NCBI GenBank assembly: GCA_944381535.1
Contig: CALWLN010000164.1
Location: 1-63,103, forward strand
Reading direction: 5' to 3'
DNA length: 63,103 nt
Source of the DNA: an uncultured Lachnospiraceae bacterium
Lineage (GTDB): Bacteria; Bacillota; Clostridia; Lachnospirales; Lachnospiraceae
In this document: piece by piece, positions 1-6,954 of the stretch
How positions within the stretch are numbered: the first letter of the stretch is position 1
Layout of the letters: every line of letters starts with the position of its first letter
Translations under genes and position numbers: made by a program
The notes under the pieces: generated by a model
Told to the model about the DNA's origin: nothing
Database searches by the model: none
Seen by the model: the letters and a program-made list of their open reading frames with translations, nothing else

Positions 1-1
1 G

Positions 2-619
2 ATTCAGTTCGGACATATCATGCGTCCGACCCACCGTTCCAACACCTATGCCTCAGACCGGTTTGAGGTTTGTAACCATGGCTTTACCGCAATTTATGAC
101 GCAACCCATGGAGCCGCGGTGCTCAACGATTGTAAGTACGGAGTCAGCATGAAGGACAGTGAGATTTCCCTTTCGCTTTTGCGGGGAGCGGTGAATCCCG
201 ACCCGGCAGCGGACCGGGGAAGCCACCACTTCCTCTATTCCTATTATGTGTGGAACGGTCCGTTTGAAAAAAGCGGAGTTGTTGCGGAGGCGGCTGCTAT
301 CAATTCGCCGGTGCATGTGACAGCGGGCAGCAGACCAAAAATCTCCTTCTTTGCTGTGGATGACCCCAATGTCGTCATTGAAACGGTGAAGCTGGCGGAG
401 GATGGCTCCGGAGATATGATCCTGCGCCTGTATGAAAGTATGAAAGGGACGAGAAGAGCGGTGCTTTCGTCCGCCTTCGCCTTCGAGGCGGCCTGGCTTT
501 GCAATATGCTGGAAGAGCCGAAGGCTGCTCTGGAAACGAAGACACATCAGGTGGAGCTTAAACTGCGTCCCTTTGAAATTCTGACTCTGCGTCTGAAGAA
601 AGGGAGTAGCTTTTGTTGA
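2..619 (+). CDS. alpha-mannosidase (GH38), C-terminal part, truncated by window edge
   Basis: This is the last ~205 residues of a glycoside hydrolase family 38 alpha-mannosidase; the reading frame is open from base 2, so the start and the catalytic domain lie upstream of the window. The hallmarks are FGHIMRPTHRSNTYASDRFE and the following NHGFTAIYD, which match the conserved C-terminal beta-domain of GH38, then the segment around YGVSMKDSEISLSLLR. The family removes alpha-linked mannose from oligosaccharides, usually in the cytoplasm in bacteria. The methionine at base 20 lies inside the conserved block and is not the true start. It ends just before a small ORF of unknown role. Family assignment is confident; substrate linkage cannot be told. 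Confidence 0.86.
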   Translation: MQFGHIMRPTHRSNTYASDRFEVCNHGFTAIYDATHGAAVLNDCKYGVSMKDSEISLSLLRGAVNPDPAADRGSHHFLYSYYVWNGPFEKSGVVAEAAAINSPVHVTAGSRPKISFFAVDDPNVVIETVKLAEDGSGDMILRLYESMKGTRRAVLSSAFAFEAAWLCNMLEEPKAALETKTHQVELKLRPFEILTLRLKKGSSFC

Positions 620-642
620 GTCTTTTCCGTTATTCCGGAGAA

Positions 643-855
643 ATGAACGCAATGACCATCAATATTGGAGAGAGCGTAGAGGGACGGTATGAGCCCAATT
701 GTCGTACCCAAATGCGGATTGCGCTTATGGATTTTGAACATTATATGGCAACGGCTATTGGTTGCCATCAGGTTATGACCTTCGAGGATATCACCGGCAG
801 TATGGAAGAGCTGTGCAAGCTGCTGAATGTGAAAGTACTCAAATCCTACAAGTGA
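643..855 (+). CDS. small hypothetical protein
   Basis: A ~70-residue ORF between the mannosidase and a URO-D-like gene, on the same strand. I do not recognise a family. The protein is acidic with one MRIALMDFEHY helix-like stretch and ends in KVLKSYK. The frame could open at TTG 613, ATG 643 or ATG 652; GGAG at 637-640 is too close to 643 (2 bases) and better spaced for 652 (11 bases), so the start is uncertain. It could be a real small protein, or the tail of a decayed gene, because no domain is complete. Co-orientation and tight spacing with neighbours is the only support. Confidence 0.35.
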   Translation: MNAMTINIGESVEGRYEPNCRTQMRIALMDFEHYMATAIGCHQVMTFEDITGSMEELCKLLNVKVLKSYK

Positions 856-903
856 AATGAATGTTTAGAGGTTATGATAAAGAAAAAAGAGAGGAGAACT
901 TGT

Positions 904-1917
904 ATGACAACGAGAGAGCGATTTCATAAGCTGATGGAACGCGATTCATCTCTGGACCGCAGCCCGGTGGTGGAGTGGGCCATGTGGTGGGATAAGACTA
1001 TTCAGGACTGGGAGGCGGAGGGCCTGCCGAAAAATTTAAACGATGAAGAGCTGTTTTCCTATTTTGGGTTGGACAGTATTACTCAGTTCTGGTTTCCTCA
1101 TTTTACGGAGGACTGTCCCCAGCCGGAGTCCAAGTTTGTGGGTCCTGGAATCGTGCAGGATGAGGAAGACTACCGGCGTCTTCGGAAATTCTTCCTGCCG
1201 GAGGACGCTGTGGAGCGCATGAAGGATAAAATTCTCTCCACAATCCCCAGACATGAAGAGGGAGATACCATTGTATGGTATACTGTAGACGGTTTTTTCT
1301 GGTTTCCAAGGGAGCTTTTTGGGGATGAGGCTCATCTGTATGCTTTTTACGATTATCCCGAACTGTACCACGAGATCTGTGAGGAACTGTTAAACTGGCA
1401 GATAAAGCAGATTGACGCGTTCGCAAAATACATGAAGGCGGATTTCATGACCATCGCCGAGGACATGAGTTACAATAAAGGACCCATGATATCCAAAGCC
1501 CTTTTTGATGAATTTATGTTGCCTTACTACAAGCGGCTTATCCCGGAAATCAAAAAATACGGAACGAAGGTGTTCGTGGATTCCGACGGGAACGTGTCCC
1601 AGATGATTCCCTGGTTTCTGGAGGCTGGGGTGGACGGAATCCTGCCTCTGGAGCGCCAGGCCGGCGTGGATCTGGTGGAACTGCGCGGGAAATATCCGGA
1701 CTTTCTTTTCATTGGCGGATTTGATAAAATGTGTATGTTCCGGGAGAAAGAGGATATCAGGCAGGAATTTGAGCGTCTGCTTCCCGTAATTGAGAGTGGC
1801 GGATATATGATTGGCATGGACCATCAGACGCCGCCGGGAACCACAATGGAGAATTACCGGTATTATGTAAAGCTGTTAAAGGAGTACGGCGAAAGGGCCT
1901 GCAAGGGGAGAAAATAG
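904..1917 (+). CDS. uroporphyrinogen decarboxylase (URO-D) family protein
   Basis: 337 residues. It has the URO-D/MtaA-like TIM-barrel pattern: an N-terminal TTRERFHKLMER helix, a central DFMTIAEDMSYNKGPMIS segment, GTKVFVDSDGNVSQMIPWF, VDGILPLERQAGVDLVELR and the C-terminal FIGGFDK and GGYMIGMDHQTPPGTT elements. True HemE is usually embedded among haem genes; here there are none, and anaerobes carry many paralogues that move methyl groups with corrinoid or cobamide partners, so a methyltransferase-like role is more likely than haem synthesis. ATG 904 was chosen because GAGGAG sits about 8 bases upstream; an ATG at 874 has no such site. The exact substrate is unknown. Confidence 0.8.
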   Translation: MTTRERFHKLMERDSSLDRSPVVEWAMWWDKTIQDWEAEGLPKNLNDEELFSYFGLDSITQFWFPHFTEDCPQPESKFVGPGIVQDEEDYRRLRKFFLPEDAVERMKDKILSTIPRHEEGDTIVWYTVDGFFWFPRELFGDEAHLYAFYDYPELYHEICEELLNWQIKQIDAFAKYMKADFMTIAEDMSYNKGPMISKALFDEFMLPYYKRLIPEIKKYGTKVFVDSDGNVSQMIPWFLEAGVDGILPLERQAGVDLVELRGKYPDFLFIGGFDKMCMFREKEDIRQEFERLLPVIESGGYMIGMDHQTPPGTTMENYRYYVKLLKEYGERACKGRK

Positions 1918-1973
1918 TGCGGAGCAGTTCGTCTGCCGGTTGCCACAAAATTATAGAAAATTTCAAAAAGTTC

Positions 1974-2002
1974 TTGCAAATAGCAGGAGAATATGCTATT
2001 AT
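1974..2002 (+). promoter_or_regulatory. sigma-A type promoter of first tRNA cluster
   Basis: TTGCAA (1974-1979), a 17-base spacer and TATTAT (1997-2002) lie about 36 bases upstream of the tRNA-Glu gene. Position and spacing fit a housekeeping promoter for the whole tRNA run. Confidence 0.6.
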
Positions 2003-2038
2003 AAACTTCGGTCACCGCAAAAGCCGGTGGCGGAAGAG

Positions 2039-2110
2039 GGCTCCTTGGTCAAGCGGTTAAGACATCGCCCTTTCACGGCGGTAACACGGGTTCGATTCCC
2101 GTAGGAGTCA
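2039..2110 (+). tRNA. tRNA-Glu (TTC)
   Basis: 72 bases folding as a cloverleaf: acceptor GGCTCCT pairs with AGGAGTC (one G-T), anticodon loop CTTTCAC gives anticodon TTC, and the T loop is TTCGATT. The discriminator is A2110 and no CCA is encoded. It is the first gene of a seven-tRNA run. Confidence 0.93.
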
Positions 2111-2119
2111 TTTGTCAGC

Positions 2120-2206
2120 ATTTGCCGATGTGGCTCAATTCATGACAATTGAGGAGTGGAACGAGTCAATTGTAGGCAGAGCAGTCTGATTACAAATCAG
2201 CTGCTC
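2120..2206 (+). pseudogene. scrambled partial copy of the tRNA-Thr gene
   Basis: Bases 2120-2140 repeat exactly the 21 bases that open the true tRNA-Thr gene (2211-2231, 4 leader bases plus the acceptor and D-arm start). After about 25 unrelated bases, a D-loop-like GGCAGAGCAG follows, and then 2186-2206 is an exact 21-base reverse complement of the tRNA-Thr anticodon arm (2236-2256). No T arm or closing acceptor strand is present, so it cannot fold as a tRNA. It looks like a duplication in which one segment was inverted. The facing inverted repeat could make a long hairpin with the real tRNA precursor. Confidence 0.6.
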
Positions 2207-2214
2207 CGGAATTT

Positions 2215-2287
2215 GCCGATGTGGCTCAATTGGCAGAGCAGCTGATTTGTAATCAGCAGGTTATCGGTTCGAGTCCGATCATCGGCT
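2215..2287 (+). tRNA. tRNA-Thr (TGT)
   Basis: 73 bases; acceptor GCCGATG pairs perfectly with CATCGGC, anticodon TGT sits in the loop of the CTGAT/ATCAG stem, and the T loop is TTCGAGT. The discriminator is T2287 and no CCA is encoded. Its 5' half and anticodon arm are duplicated just upstream. Confidence 0.93.
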
Positions 2288-2309
2288 TAGGAATAGAAGT
2301 ATTCCACTT

Positions 2310-2383
2310 GGACCTTTAGCTCAGTTGGTTAGAGCAACCGGCTCATAACCGGTCGGTCCTGGGTTCGAGTCCCCGAAGGTCCA
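2310..2383 (+). tRNA. tRNA with CAT anticodon (Ile2 or elongator Met)
   Basis: 74 bases; acceptor GGACCTT pairs perfectly with AAGGTCC, anticodon CAT at 2344-2346. CAT can mean elongator methionine or, after lysidine modification, isoleucine (AUA). The GGACCTT acceptor and GGCTCATAACC loop recall the Firmicute minor isoleucine tRNA from memory, but sequence alone does not settle it. No CCA is encoded. Confidence 0.88.
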
Positions 2384-2413
2384 TTTGATTTATTTTTGAT
2401 AGGAAAGAAATAT

Positions 2414-2487
2414 GGCCCAGTGGCTCAGTTGGTTAGAGCGCCGCCCTGTCACGGCGGAGGTCGAGGGTTCGAGTCCCTTCTGGGTCG
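2414..2487 (+). tRNA. tRNA-Asp (GTC)
   Basis: 74 bases; acceptor GGCCCAG pairs with CTGGGTC (one G-T), anticodon GTC at 2448-2450, discriminator G2487 as usual for aspartate. No CCA is encoded. Confidence 0.94.
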
Positions 2488-2517
2488 TTATGGACATACC
2501 CAGGTGTCCATGAGAAT

Positions 2518-2590
2518 GGGATCTTAGCTCAGCTGGGAGAGCATCTGCCTTACAAGCAGAGGGTTAGAGGTTCGAGCCCTATAGGTCCCA
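2518..2590 (+). tRNA. tRNA-Val (TAC)
   Basis: 73 bases; acceptor GGGATCT pairs with AGGTCCC (one G-T), anticodon TAC at 2551-2553, discriminator A2590. No CCA is encoded; the next tRNA starts 6 bases later. Confidence 0.93.
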
Positions 2591-2595
2591 TGAAT

Positions 2596-2679
2596 GCCGG
2601 CGTGGCGGAACTGGCAGACGCGCAGGACTTAAAATCCTGTTGTAGCAATACAGTACCGGTTCGATTCCGGTCGCCGGCA
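2596..2679 (+). tRNA. tRNA-Leu (TAA)
   Basis: 84 bases with the long variable arm of class II tRNAs. Acceptor GCCGGCG pairs perfectly with CGCCGGC; stem CAGGA/TCCTG holds loop CTTAAAA with anticodon TAA. Discriminator A2679; no CCA is encoded. Confidence 0.94.
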
Positions 2680-2712
2680 TTATCCGCAAGCGCGCGGATA
2701 ACAATGATATAT

Positions 2713-2786
2713 GTGTGTGTAGCTCAGCTGGATAGAGCACTTGGCTACGGACCAAGGTGTCGGGGGTTCGAATCCTCTCACGCACG
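2713..2786 (+). tRNA. tRNA-Arg (ACG)
   Basis: 74 bases; acceptor GTGTGTG pairs with CACGCAC (one G-T), anticodon ACG at 2747-2749, discriminator G2786. The ACG anticodon needs TadA deamination to inosine. It is the last gene of this cluster. No CCA is encoded. Confidence 0.93.
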
Positions 2787-2798
2787 TCCTTTGTTTTG

Positions 2799-2836
2799 GC
2801 CGCAAACCCTTTATTTATACGGGTTTGCGGCTTTTT
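2799..2836 (+). terminator. rho-independent terminator of first tRNA cluster
   Basis: A perfect 11-bp stem, GCCGCAAACCC (2799-2809) with GGGTTTGCGGC (2821-2831), is followed by TTTTT. It ends the tRNA transcript 12 bases after tRNA-Arg. Confidence 0.88.
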
Positions 2837-3161
2837 CCTTCCTTAAAAATGTGTGTTCACCTGTGTTCACTTTATGCTTCTTTTTTAAATGAGACAAAAC
2901 GGATTCTCCGCCTGCGGCAATAAGAAAAGACCATTGGGGGAGCCAATGGTCTTCTCTATGAGGGGAGTATAAATAATTAATAAGGGGTATAACTTATAAA
3001 AAGAATCTCTGAAGGAGAAATCCTTTTTACATACTGATTATAATATATTTTGTTAAAAAATGCAATGAAAAAGTATGGAATAAAATATGAAAAATTTCAA
3101 ATACTAATTGGGCAGTACGAAGTATAAAATCAAAGCAGAAAAGTCTTAGGAGGCACGAATC
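2837..3161. other. gene-free interval with one hairpin
   Basis: No ORF or RNA gene is recognised here. The only clear structure is an 11-bp hairpin, AAGACCATTGG (2927-2937) with CCAATGGTCTT (2943-2953); there is no downstream T-run on the plus strand, but the minus strand reads a weak TTTTCTTA after it. The rest is AT-rich (about 2980-3150) and presumably holds the promoter of the repeat protein. Confidence 0.5.
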
Positions 3162-3479
3162 ATGGCGAGAGATAACAATACTCAGAGCAGAAGCACCAAT
3201 AACAGCAGAAATGCCAATTCCCAGAACAAGGCCCAGAACAGCTATTCCGGCACCAACAGCCAGAATAACGGTTCCAACACAGGCGGCCAGAATAACGGTT
3301 CCAACGCCGGCGGCCAGAACAACGGTTCCAATACAAGTGGTCAGAATAACGGCTCCACTACCGGCGGACGTAACAGCTATTCCAATACCAATGGCCAGAA
3401 TGCCGGTGGAACCAACAACGGCCAGAACAAGGGTCAGAACAAGGCTTCTAACAGAGGCGGAAGCAACTGCGATTATTAA
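3162..3479 (+). CDS. Asn/Gln/Gly/Ser repeat protein
   Basis: 105 residues, nearly all Asn, Gln, Gly, Ser, Thr and a few Lys/Arg. The middle is a nine-residue tandem repeat of the form GQNNGSNTG, encoded by 27-base units from 3258 to about 3446 (seven units, decaying at the end). There is no signal peptide, no transmembrane segment and a single Cys near the C-terminus. Start ATG 3162 has a strong AGGAGG site 8-13 bases upstream, so it is probably translated. The composition recalls some spore core or coat proteins of Firmicutes, but it lacks the motifs of known SASP classes, so no function is assigned. A terminator follows. Confidence 0.7.
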   Translation: MARDNNTQSRSTNNSRNANSQNKAQNSYSGTNSQNNGSNTGGQNNGSNAGGQNNGSNTSGQNNGSTTGGRNSYSNTNGQNAGGTNNGQNKGQNKASNRGGSNCDY

Positions 3480-3523
3480 GAGATAAGCTGCAAAAGGAAA
3501 AGAACGGCATATAATACCAAGAG

Positions 3524-3558
3524 AACAGATTGCGGGAACCTTCCTGCAATCTGTTTTT
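3524..3558 (+). terminator. rho-independent terminator after repeat protein
   Basis: Stem AACAGATTGCGGGAA (3524-3538) pairs with TTCCTGCAATCTGTT (3541-3555) with one mismatch, followed by further T residues. Confidence 0.82.
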
Positions 3559-3603
3559 AAAGAGAAGAAATCTCAACAAGTATCAGATATAAAGAGGTGA
3601 GCC

Positions 3604-3909
3604 ATGGCAGTTAGGACAATCGGTGTCAAGGAACTGGAGGACTATGCGGAAAAGCCAAATACCAAGCTGGTGGATCTGCGCCCCAGAGAGGAATACGCCC
3701 AGTATCATCTGGAAGGAGCCGTCAACATTCCTTATGATGATTTGGAAAAATACAAGGGGAGATTATCAAAAAGCACCACGTACATTTTATATTGTGAACG
3801 GGGATCAAGCAGCCTGCTGGCCGCAAAGGAACTAAGTCAGGAGGGCTATCAGGTCTATACGGTGATCGGCGGTATTCACGCATGGGAAGAAAGCGTCAGG
3901 GACTCATGA
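3604..3909 (+). CDS. rhodanese-like domain protein
   Basis: 101 residues, a single complete rhodanese domain. It shows the LVDLRPREEYAQYHLEGAVN substrate-side motif and the active-site loop with Cys64 in YCERGSSS, then the closing GYQVYTVIGGIHAWEE. Such proteins carry a persulfide on the cysteine and move sulfur or act in cyanide detoxification or thiol signalling in the cytoplasm. AGAGGTGA lies just upstream of ATG 3604. It stands alone between a terminator and the promoter of the next gene, so its partner is unknown. Confidence 0.88.
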   Translation: MAVRTIGVKELEDYAEKPNTKLVDLRPREEYAQYHLEGAVNIPYDDLEKYKGRLSKSTTYILYCERGSSSLLAAKELSQEGYQVYTVIGGIHAWEESVRDS

Positions 3910-3957
3910 GCTGTGTCAAGAAAACCGCTTAAATTAGCTATTTCCGGCGAAAATCTA

Positions 3958-3986
3958 TTGACAGCAAAAGTGGGAGGCTATATGAT
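3958..3986 (+). promoter_or_regulatory. sigma-A promoter of the THUMP methyltransferase gene
   Basis: TTGACA (3958-3963), 17-base spacer, TATGAT (3981-3986), about 70 bases upstream of ATG 4058. The -10 box overlaps the left arm of a long inverted repeat. Confidence 0.68.
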
Positions 3987-4026
3987 AAGTAGTGTGGAAA
4001 TCCAAATGATTTCCGCACTACTTATC
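3984..4026. repeat. 19-bp inverted repeat overlapping a promoter
   Basis: Arms 3984-4002 and 4008-4026 (core GATAAGTAGTG / CACTACTTATC, with one G-T pair) are separated by 5 bases. The left arm covers the end of the -10 box and the likely transcription start, so it could be an operator or a 5'-UTR hairpin. There is no T-run, so it is not a typical terminator. Confidence 0.7.
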
Positions 4027-4057
4027 AATGTCGGAAAACGCAAAGCGGAGAACATAC

Positions 4058-5212
4058 ATGAATACATTTGAGATTATCACCCCCTGTCACTTTGGCCTGG
4101 AAGCGGTCCTGAAAAAAGAAATCTACGATCTGGGATACGAGATTCTGAAGGTGGAGGACGGCAGGGTGACCTTTGAGGGAGACGCGGAAGCCGTCTGCCG
4201 CGCCAACATTTTCCTTAGAACCGCGGAGCGGGTACTTGTGAAGGCCGGGGAATTCCAGGCGGAAACCTTCGATGAGCTGTTTGAGGGTATCAAAGCCATT
4301 CCCTGGGAGCAGTATATTCCCAGAGACGGAAAATTCTGGGTCACCAAGGCCTCTTCCATAAAAAGTAAATTGTTCAGCCCTTCCGATATCCAGTCCATTG
4401 TGAAAAAGGCCATGGTGGAGCGCCTGAAGGGGAGTTATCATGTAGAATGGTTTGAGGAAACCGGCGCCAGCTATCCGCTGCGTATTTTTCTGTTGAAGGA
4501 CAGGGTGACGGTGGCCCTGGATACCACGGGGGAATCCTTACATAAAAGGGGTTACCGCACCATGACCAGTAAAGCCCCCATCACCGAGACCCTGGCGGCC
4601 GCTCTGATTTTGCTGACCCCATGGAGAAAGGACAGAATCCTTCTGGACCCCTTCTGCGGAAGCGGGACCTTTCCCATCGAGGCGGCCATGATGGCGGCGA
4701 ATATTGCCCCTGGCATGAACCGGAGCTTTACGGCGGAGGAATGGACCAACCTGATTGACCGAAAGTTGTGGTATGAGACGGTGGAAGAGGCCCAGGAACT
4801 GGTGGAGGCCGAGATTGAGGTGGACATCCAGGGCTATGACATTGACGGCGAGGTGGTAAAGGCCGCCAGAGAAAACGCGAAACGGGCCGGTGTGGACCAT
4901 CTGATTCATTTTCAGCAGCGTCCGGTGGAGGCCACAAGCCATCCGAAAAAATACGGATTTCTTATCACCAATCCGCCCTACGGGGAGCGGCTGGAGGAAA
5001 AGGAAGCGCTTCCGAAGCTTTACGGGGAGATCGGGGAAGTCTTAAAACGCCTGGACAGCTGGTCGGCCTATATTATTACAAGCTATGAGGATGCCGAGCG
5101 CTATATCGGCAGAAAGGCGGATAAGAACCGGAAAATATACAACGGTATGCTGAAAACGTATTTTTACCAGTTTTTGGGACCGAAGCCGCCGAAAAGAAGC
5201 AGGCAGGAATAG
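4058..5212 (+). CDS. THUMP-domain class I SAM-dependent RNA methyltransferase (RlmL/YpsC type)
   Basis: 384 residues. The N-terminus (PCHFGLEAVLKKEIYDLGY) and the following ~150 residues form the ferredoxin-like plus THUMP RNA-binding module; the C-terminal half is a Rossmann methyltransferase with the SAM loop DPFCGSGTFPIEAA near residue 200 and the catalytic NPPYGER near residue 305, typical of N2-guanine or N6-adenine rRNA methylation. It lacks the extra C-terminal RlmK half of the E. coli protein and fits the shorter Firmicute YpsC form. ATG 4058 has GGAG about 9 bases upstream; the upstream in-frame ATG at 4028 lacks one. A secreted peptidase gene follows 19 bases downstream. Confidence 0.92.
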   Translation: MNTFEIITPCHFGLEAVLKKEIYDLGYEILKVEDGRVTFEGDAEAVCRANIFLRTAERVLVKAGEFQAETFDELFEGIKAIPWEQYIPRDGKFWVTKASSIKSKLFSPSDIQSIVKKAMVERLKGSYHVEWFEETGASYPLRIFLLKDRVTVALDTTGESLHKRGYRTMTSKAPITETLAAALILLTPWRKDRILLDPFCGSGTFPIEAAMMAANIAPGMNRSFTAEEWTNLIDRKLWYETVEEAQELVEAEIEVDIQGYDIDGEVVKAARENAKRAGVDHLIHFQQRPVEATSHPKKYGFLITNPPYGERLEEKEALPKLYGEIGEVLKRLDSWSAYIITSYEDAERYIGRKADKNRKIYNGMLKTYFYQFLGPKPPKRSRQE

Positions 5213-5231
5213 ACTTAAAAGAGGAGGGAAC

Positions 5232-6938
5232 GTGCGTAATTCAAAGAAATACATCGGGATGTTTCTGGTGCTGATGATTGTATTGGCGCTGAAGTTCAGC
5301 GGCTTGTGGAGCAGTGTGGAGCAGGTGGATACCTTTCGGGGCGCCAACCTGAAACCGGAAATTTTCAATCCGCTGATCGCAGAGAGTGTAAACGAGAAAG
5401 AAATTTCGTTTTATATAGATAACAAGGAATTGAACAGCAGTGATACGGGAATTTTTATGGATGAGAATCTGTCGCTGATGTTGCCGGTGTCCCTGCTTCG
5501 GGACAGCTTTCGCTGCAGCAGCCACCTCTATGAGGGAAATCAGCTTCTCATTGAGAAAAGAGAGGATGAGATTTTATTTGCGTTAAATGAGCCGGTGGTC
5601 ACCGTGAACAAGGAGCAGAATCCTCTGACTTCCTCCATGGTCTATGCCAATGGAGAGTATTACGTTCCGGCAGATACGGTTTCAAGACTTTTAAATTACT
5701 CCTATGAATGGAATATTCAGGAAAACCAGGCGGTAGCCCGGGACAACGCCGATGGGGAGAGTATTCTTCCGGCTCGGTATGATTTGCGGGATAAGGGGCG
5801 GACCCCACTCATCAAGGACCAGGGACATTTCGGAACCTGTTGGGCTTTTGCGGCCCTGTCGGCCATGGAATCGGCCCTGCTGCCGGAGGAGGCTGTGGAG
5901 CTGTCCCCGGATCATATGTCCTTAAAAAACAGCTTTTATCTGGAGCAGGTGGACGGCGGCAATTATACCATGGGAATGGCCTATCTGACCTCCTGGCAGG
6001 GACCGGTATATGAGGCGGACGACCCTTACGGGGACGAGGAATCCCCGGACGGTTTAAAGCCCGTGAAGCATGTGCAGGAAATTCAGATTATCGAGCACAA
6101 GGATTATGAAAAAATCAAAGAGGCGGTGTTTCAGTACGGTGGCGTCCAGACCTCCATCTACAGCGCTGTGCGCAGCTCCCGGGTGGACTCCGATTACTAT
6201 AACAGTGAAACCGCCAGCTACTGCTATATCGGCACGGAGAGATCCAACCATGATGTGCTGATCATCGGCTGGGACGACAATTATTCCAGGGACAATTTTA
6301 ATATGGAGGTGGAAGGCGACGGCGCCTTTATCTGTCAGAATAGCTGGGGAAGCGGCTTCGGTGAGGACGGGGTTTTTTATATATCCTATTACGACGTCAA
6401 CGTAGGCAGCCATAATCTGGTGTATACTGGCATTGAGGCGACGGACAATTACGATAACATTTACCAGACGGATCTGTGCGGCTGGGTGGGGCAACTGGGC
6501 TACGGCCGGGACAGCATTTACGCAGCCAACGTGTATACCGCCGGTGGGAGCGAAAGCCTGAAGGCGGCCGGATTCTATGCCATCGGGAAAGATACGGAGT
6601 ATAAGCTGTATGTGGCGCGGAATTTTGAGGACACCGATTCCCTTAAGGAGCGGGCGTTGGTGGCGGAGGGAACTCTTGTGAACGCCGGCTACTATACCAT
6701 AGATTTTGACTGGCCGGTGCCGGTGACCGCAGGCGAGCGGTACGCGGTGATTCTTTACCTGGAAACGCCGGGTACGGAGAAACCGCTGGCCATCGAGTAT
6801 GCGGCGGACGAATTTACCAGTACCGTGGATATCACCGACGGCGAGAGCTATATCAGCTCCATGGGCAACCGCTGGGAAAGTCTGGAGGAGACCCAGAGCA
6901 GCAACCTGTGCCTGAAAGTGTATAGTGATAACCAGTAG
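5232..6938 (+). CDS. exported C1A (papain-type) cysteine peptidase with extra beta domains
   Basis: 568 residues. The order is: N-terminal hydrophobic segment (about residues 7-25) acting as signal or anchor; a ~110-residue region resembling the copper-amine-oxidase N-terminal-like domain that often binds cell wall (SLMLPVSLLRDSF, YYVPADTVSRLL); the peptidase; and a ~150-residue beta-rich C-terminal domain. The catalytic triad is visible: Cys203 in GTCWAF preceded by an oxyanion Gln in KDQGHFGTCW, His340 in SNHDVLIIGW and Asn370 in CQNSWGSG. Papain-family enzymes cut proteins outside the cell. GTG 5232 is chosen because GAGGAGG lies just upstream. It is co-directional with rlmL-type and rdgB genes. 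The substrate is unknown. Confidence 0.87.
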   Translation: MRNSKKYIGMFLVLMIVLALKFSGLWSSVEQVDTFRGANLKPEIFNPLIAESVNEKEISFYIDNKELNSSDTGIFMDENLSLMLPVSLLRDSFRCSSHLYEGNQLLIEKREDEILFALNEPVVTVNKEQNPLTSSMVYANGEYYVPADTVSRLLNYSYEWNIQENQAVARDNADGESILPARYDLRDKGRTPLIKDQGHFGTCWAFAALSAMESALLPEEAVELSPDHMSLKNSFYLEQVDGGNYTMGMAYLTSWQGPVYEADDPYGDEESPDGLKPVKHVQEIQIIEHKDYEKIKEAVFQYGGVQTSIYSAVRSSRVDSDYYNSETASYCYIGTERSNHDVLIIGWDDNYSRDNFNMEVEGDGAFICQNSWGSGFGEDGVFYISYYDVNVGSHNLVYTGIEATDNYDNIYQTDLCGWVGQLGYGRDSIYAANVYTAGGSESLKAAGFYAIGKDTEYKLYVARNFEDTDSLKERALVAEGTLVNAGYYTIDFDWPVPVTAGERYAVILYLETPGTEKPLAIEYAADEFTSTVDITDGESYISSMGNRWESLEETQSSNLCLKVYSDNQ

Positions 6939-6954
6939 AGAAATGGAGATTTTT

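Noticed and set aside
2590-2892. A frame across tRNA-Leu and tRNA-Arg
   Set aside because: Covers two intact tRNA genes and the terminator; not coding.
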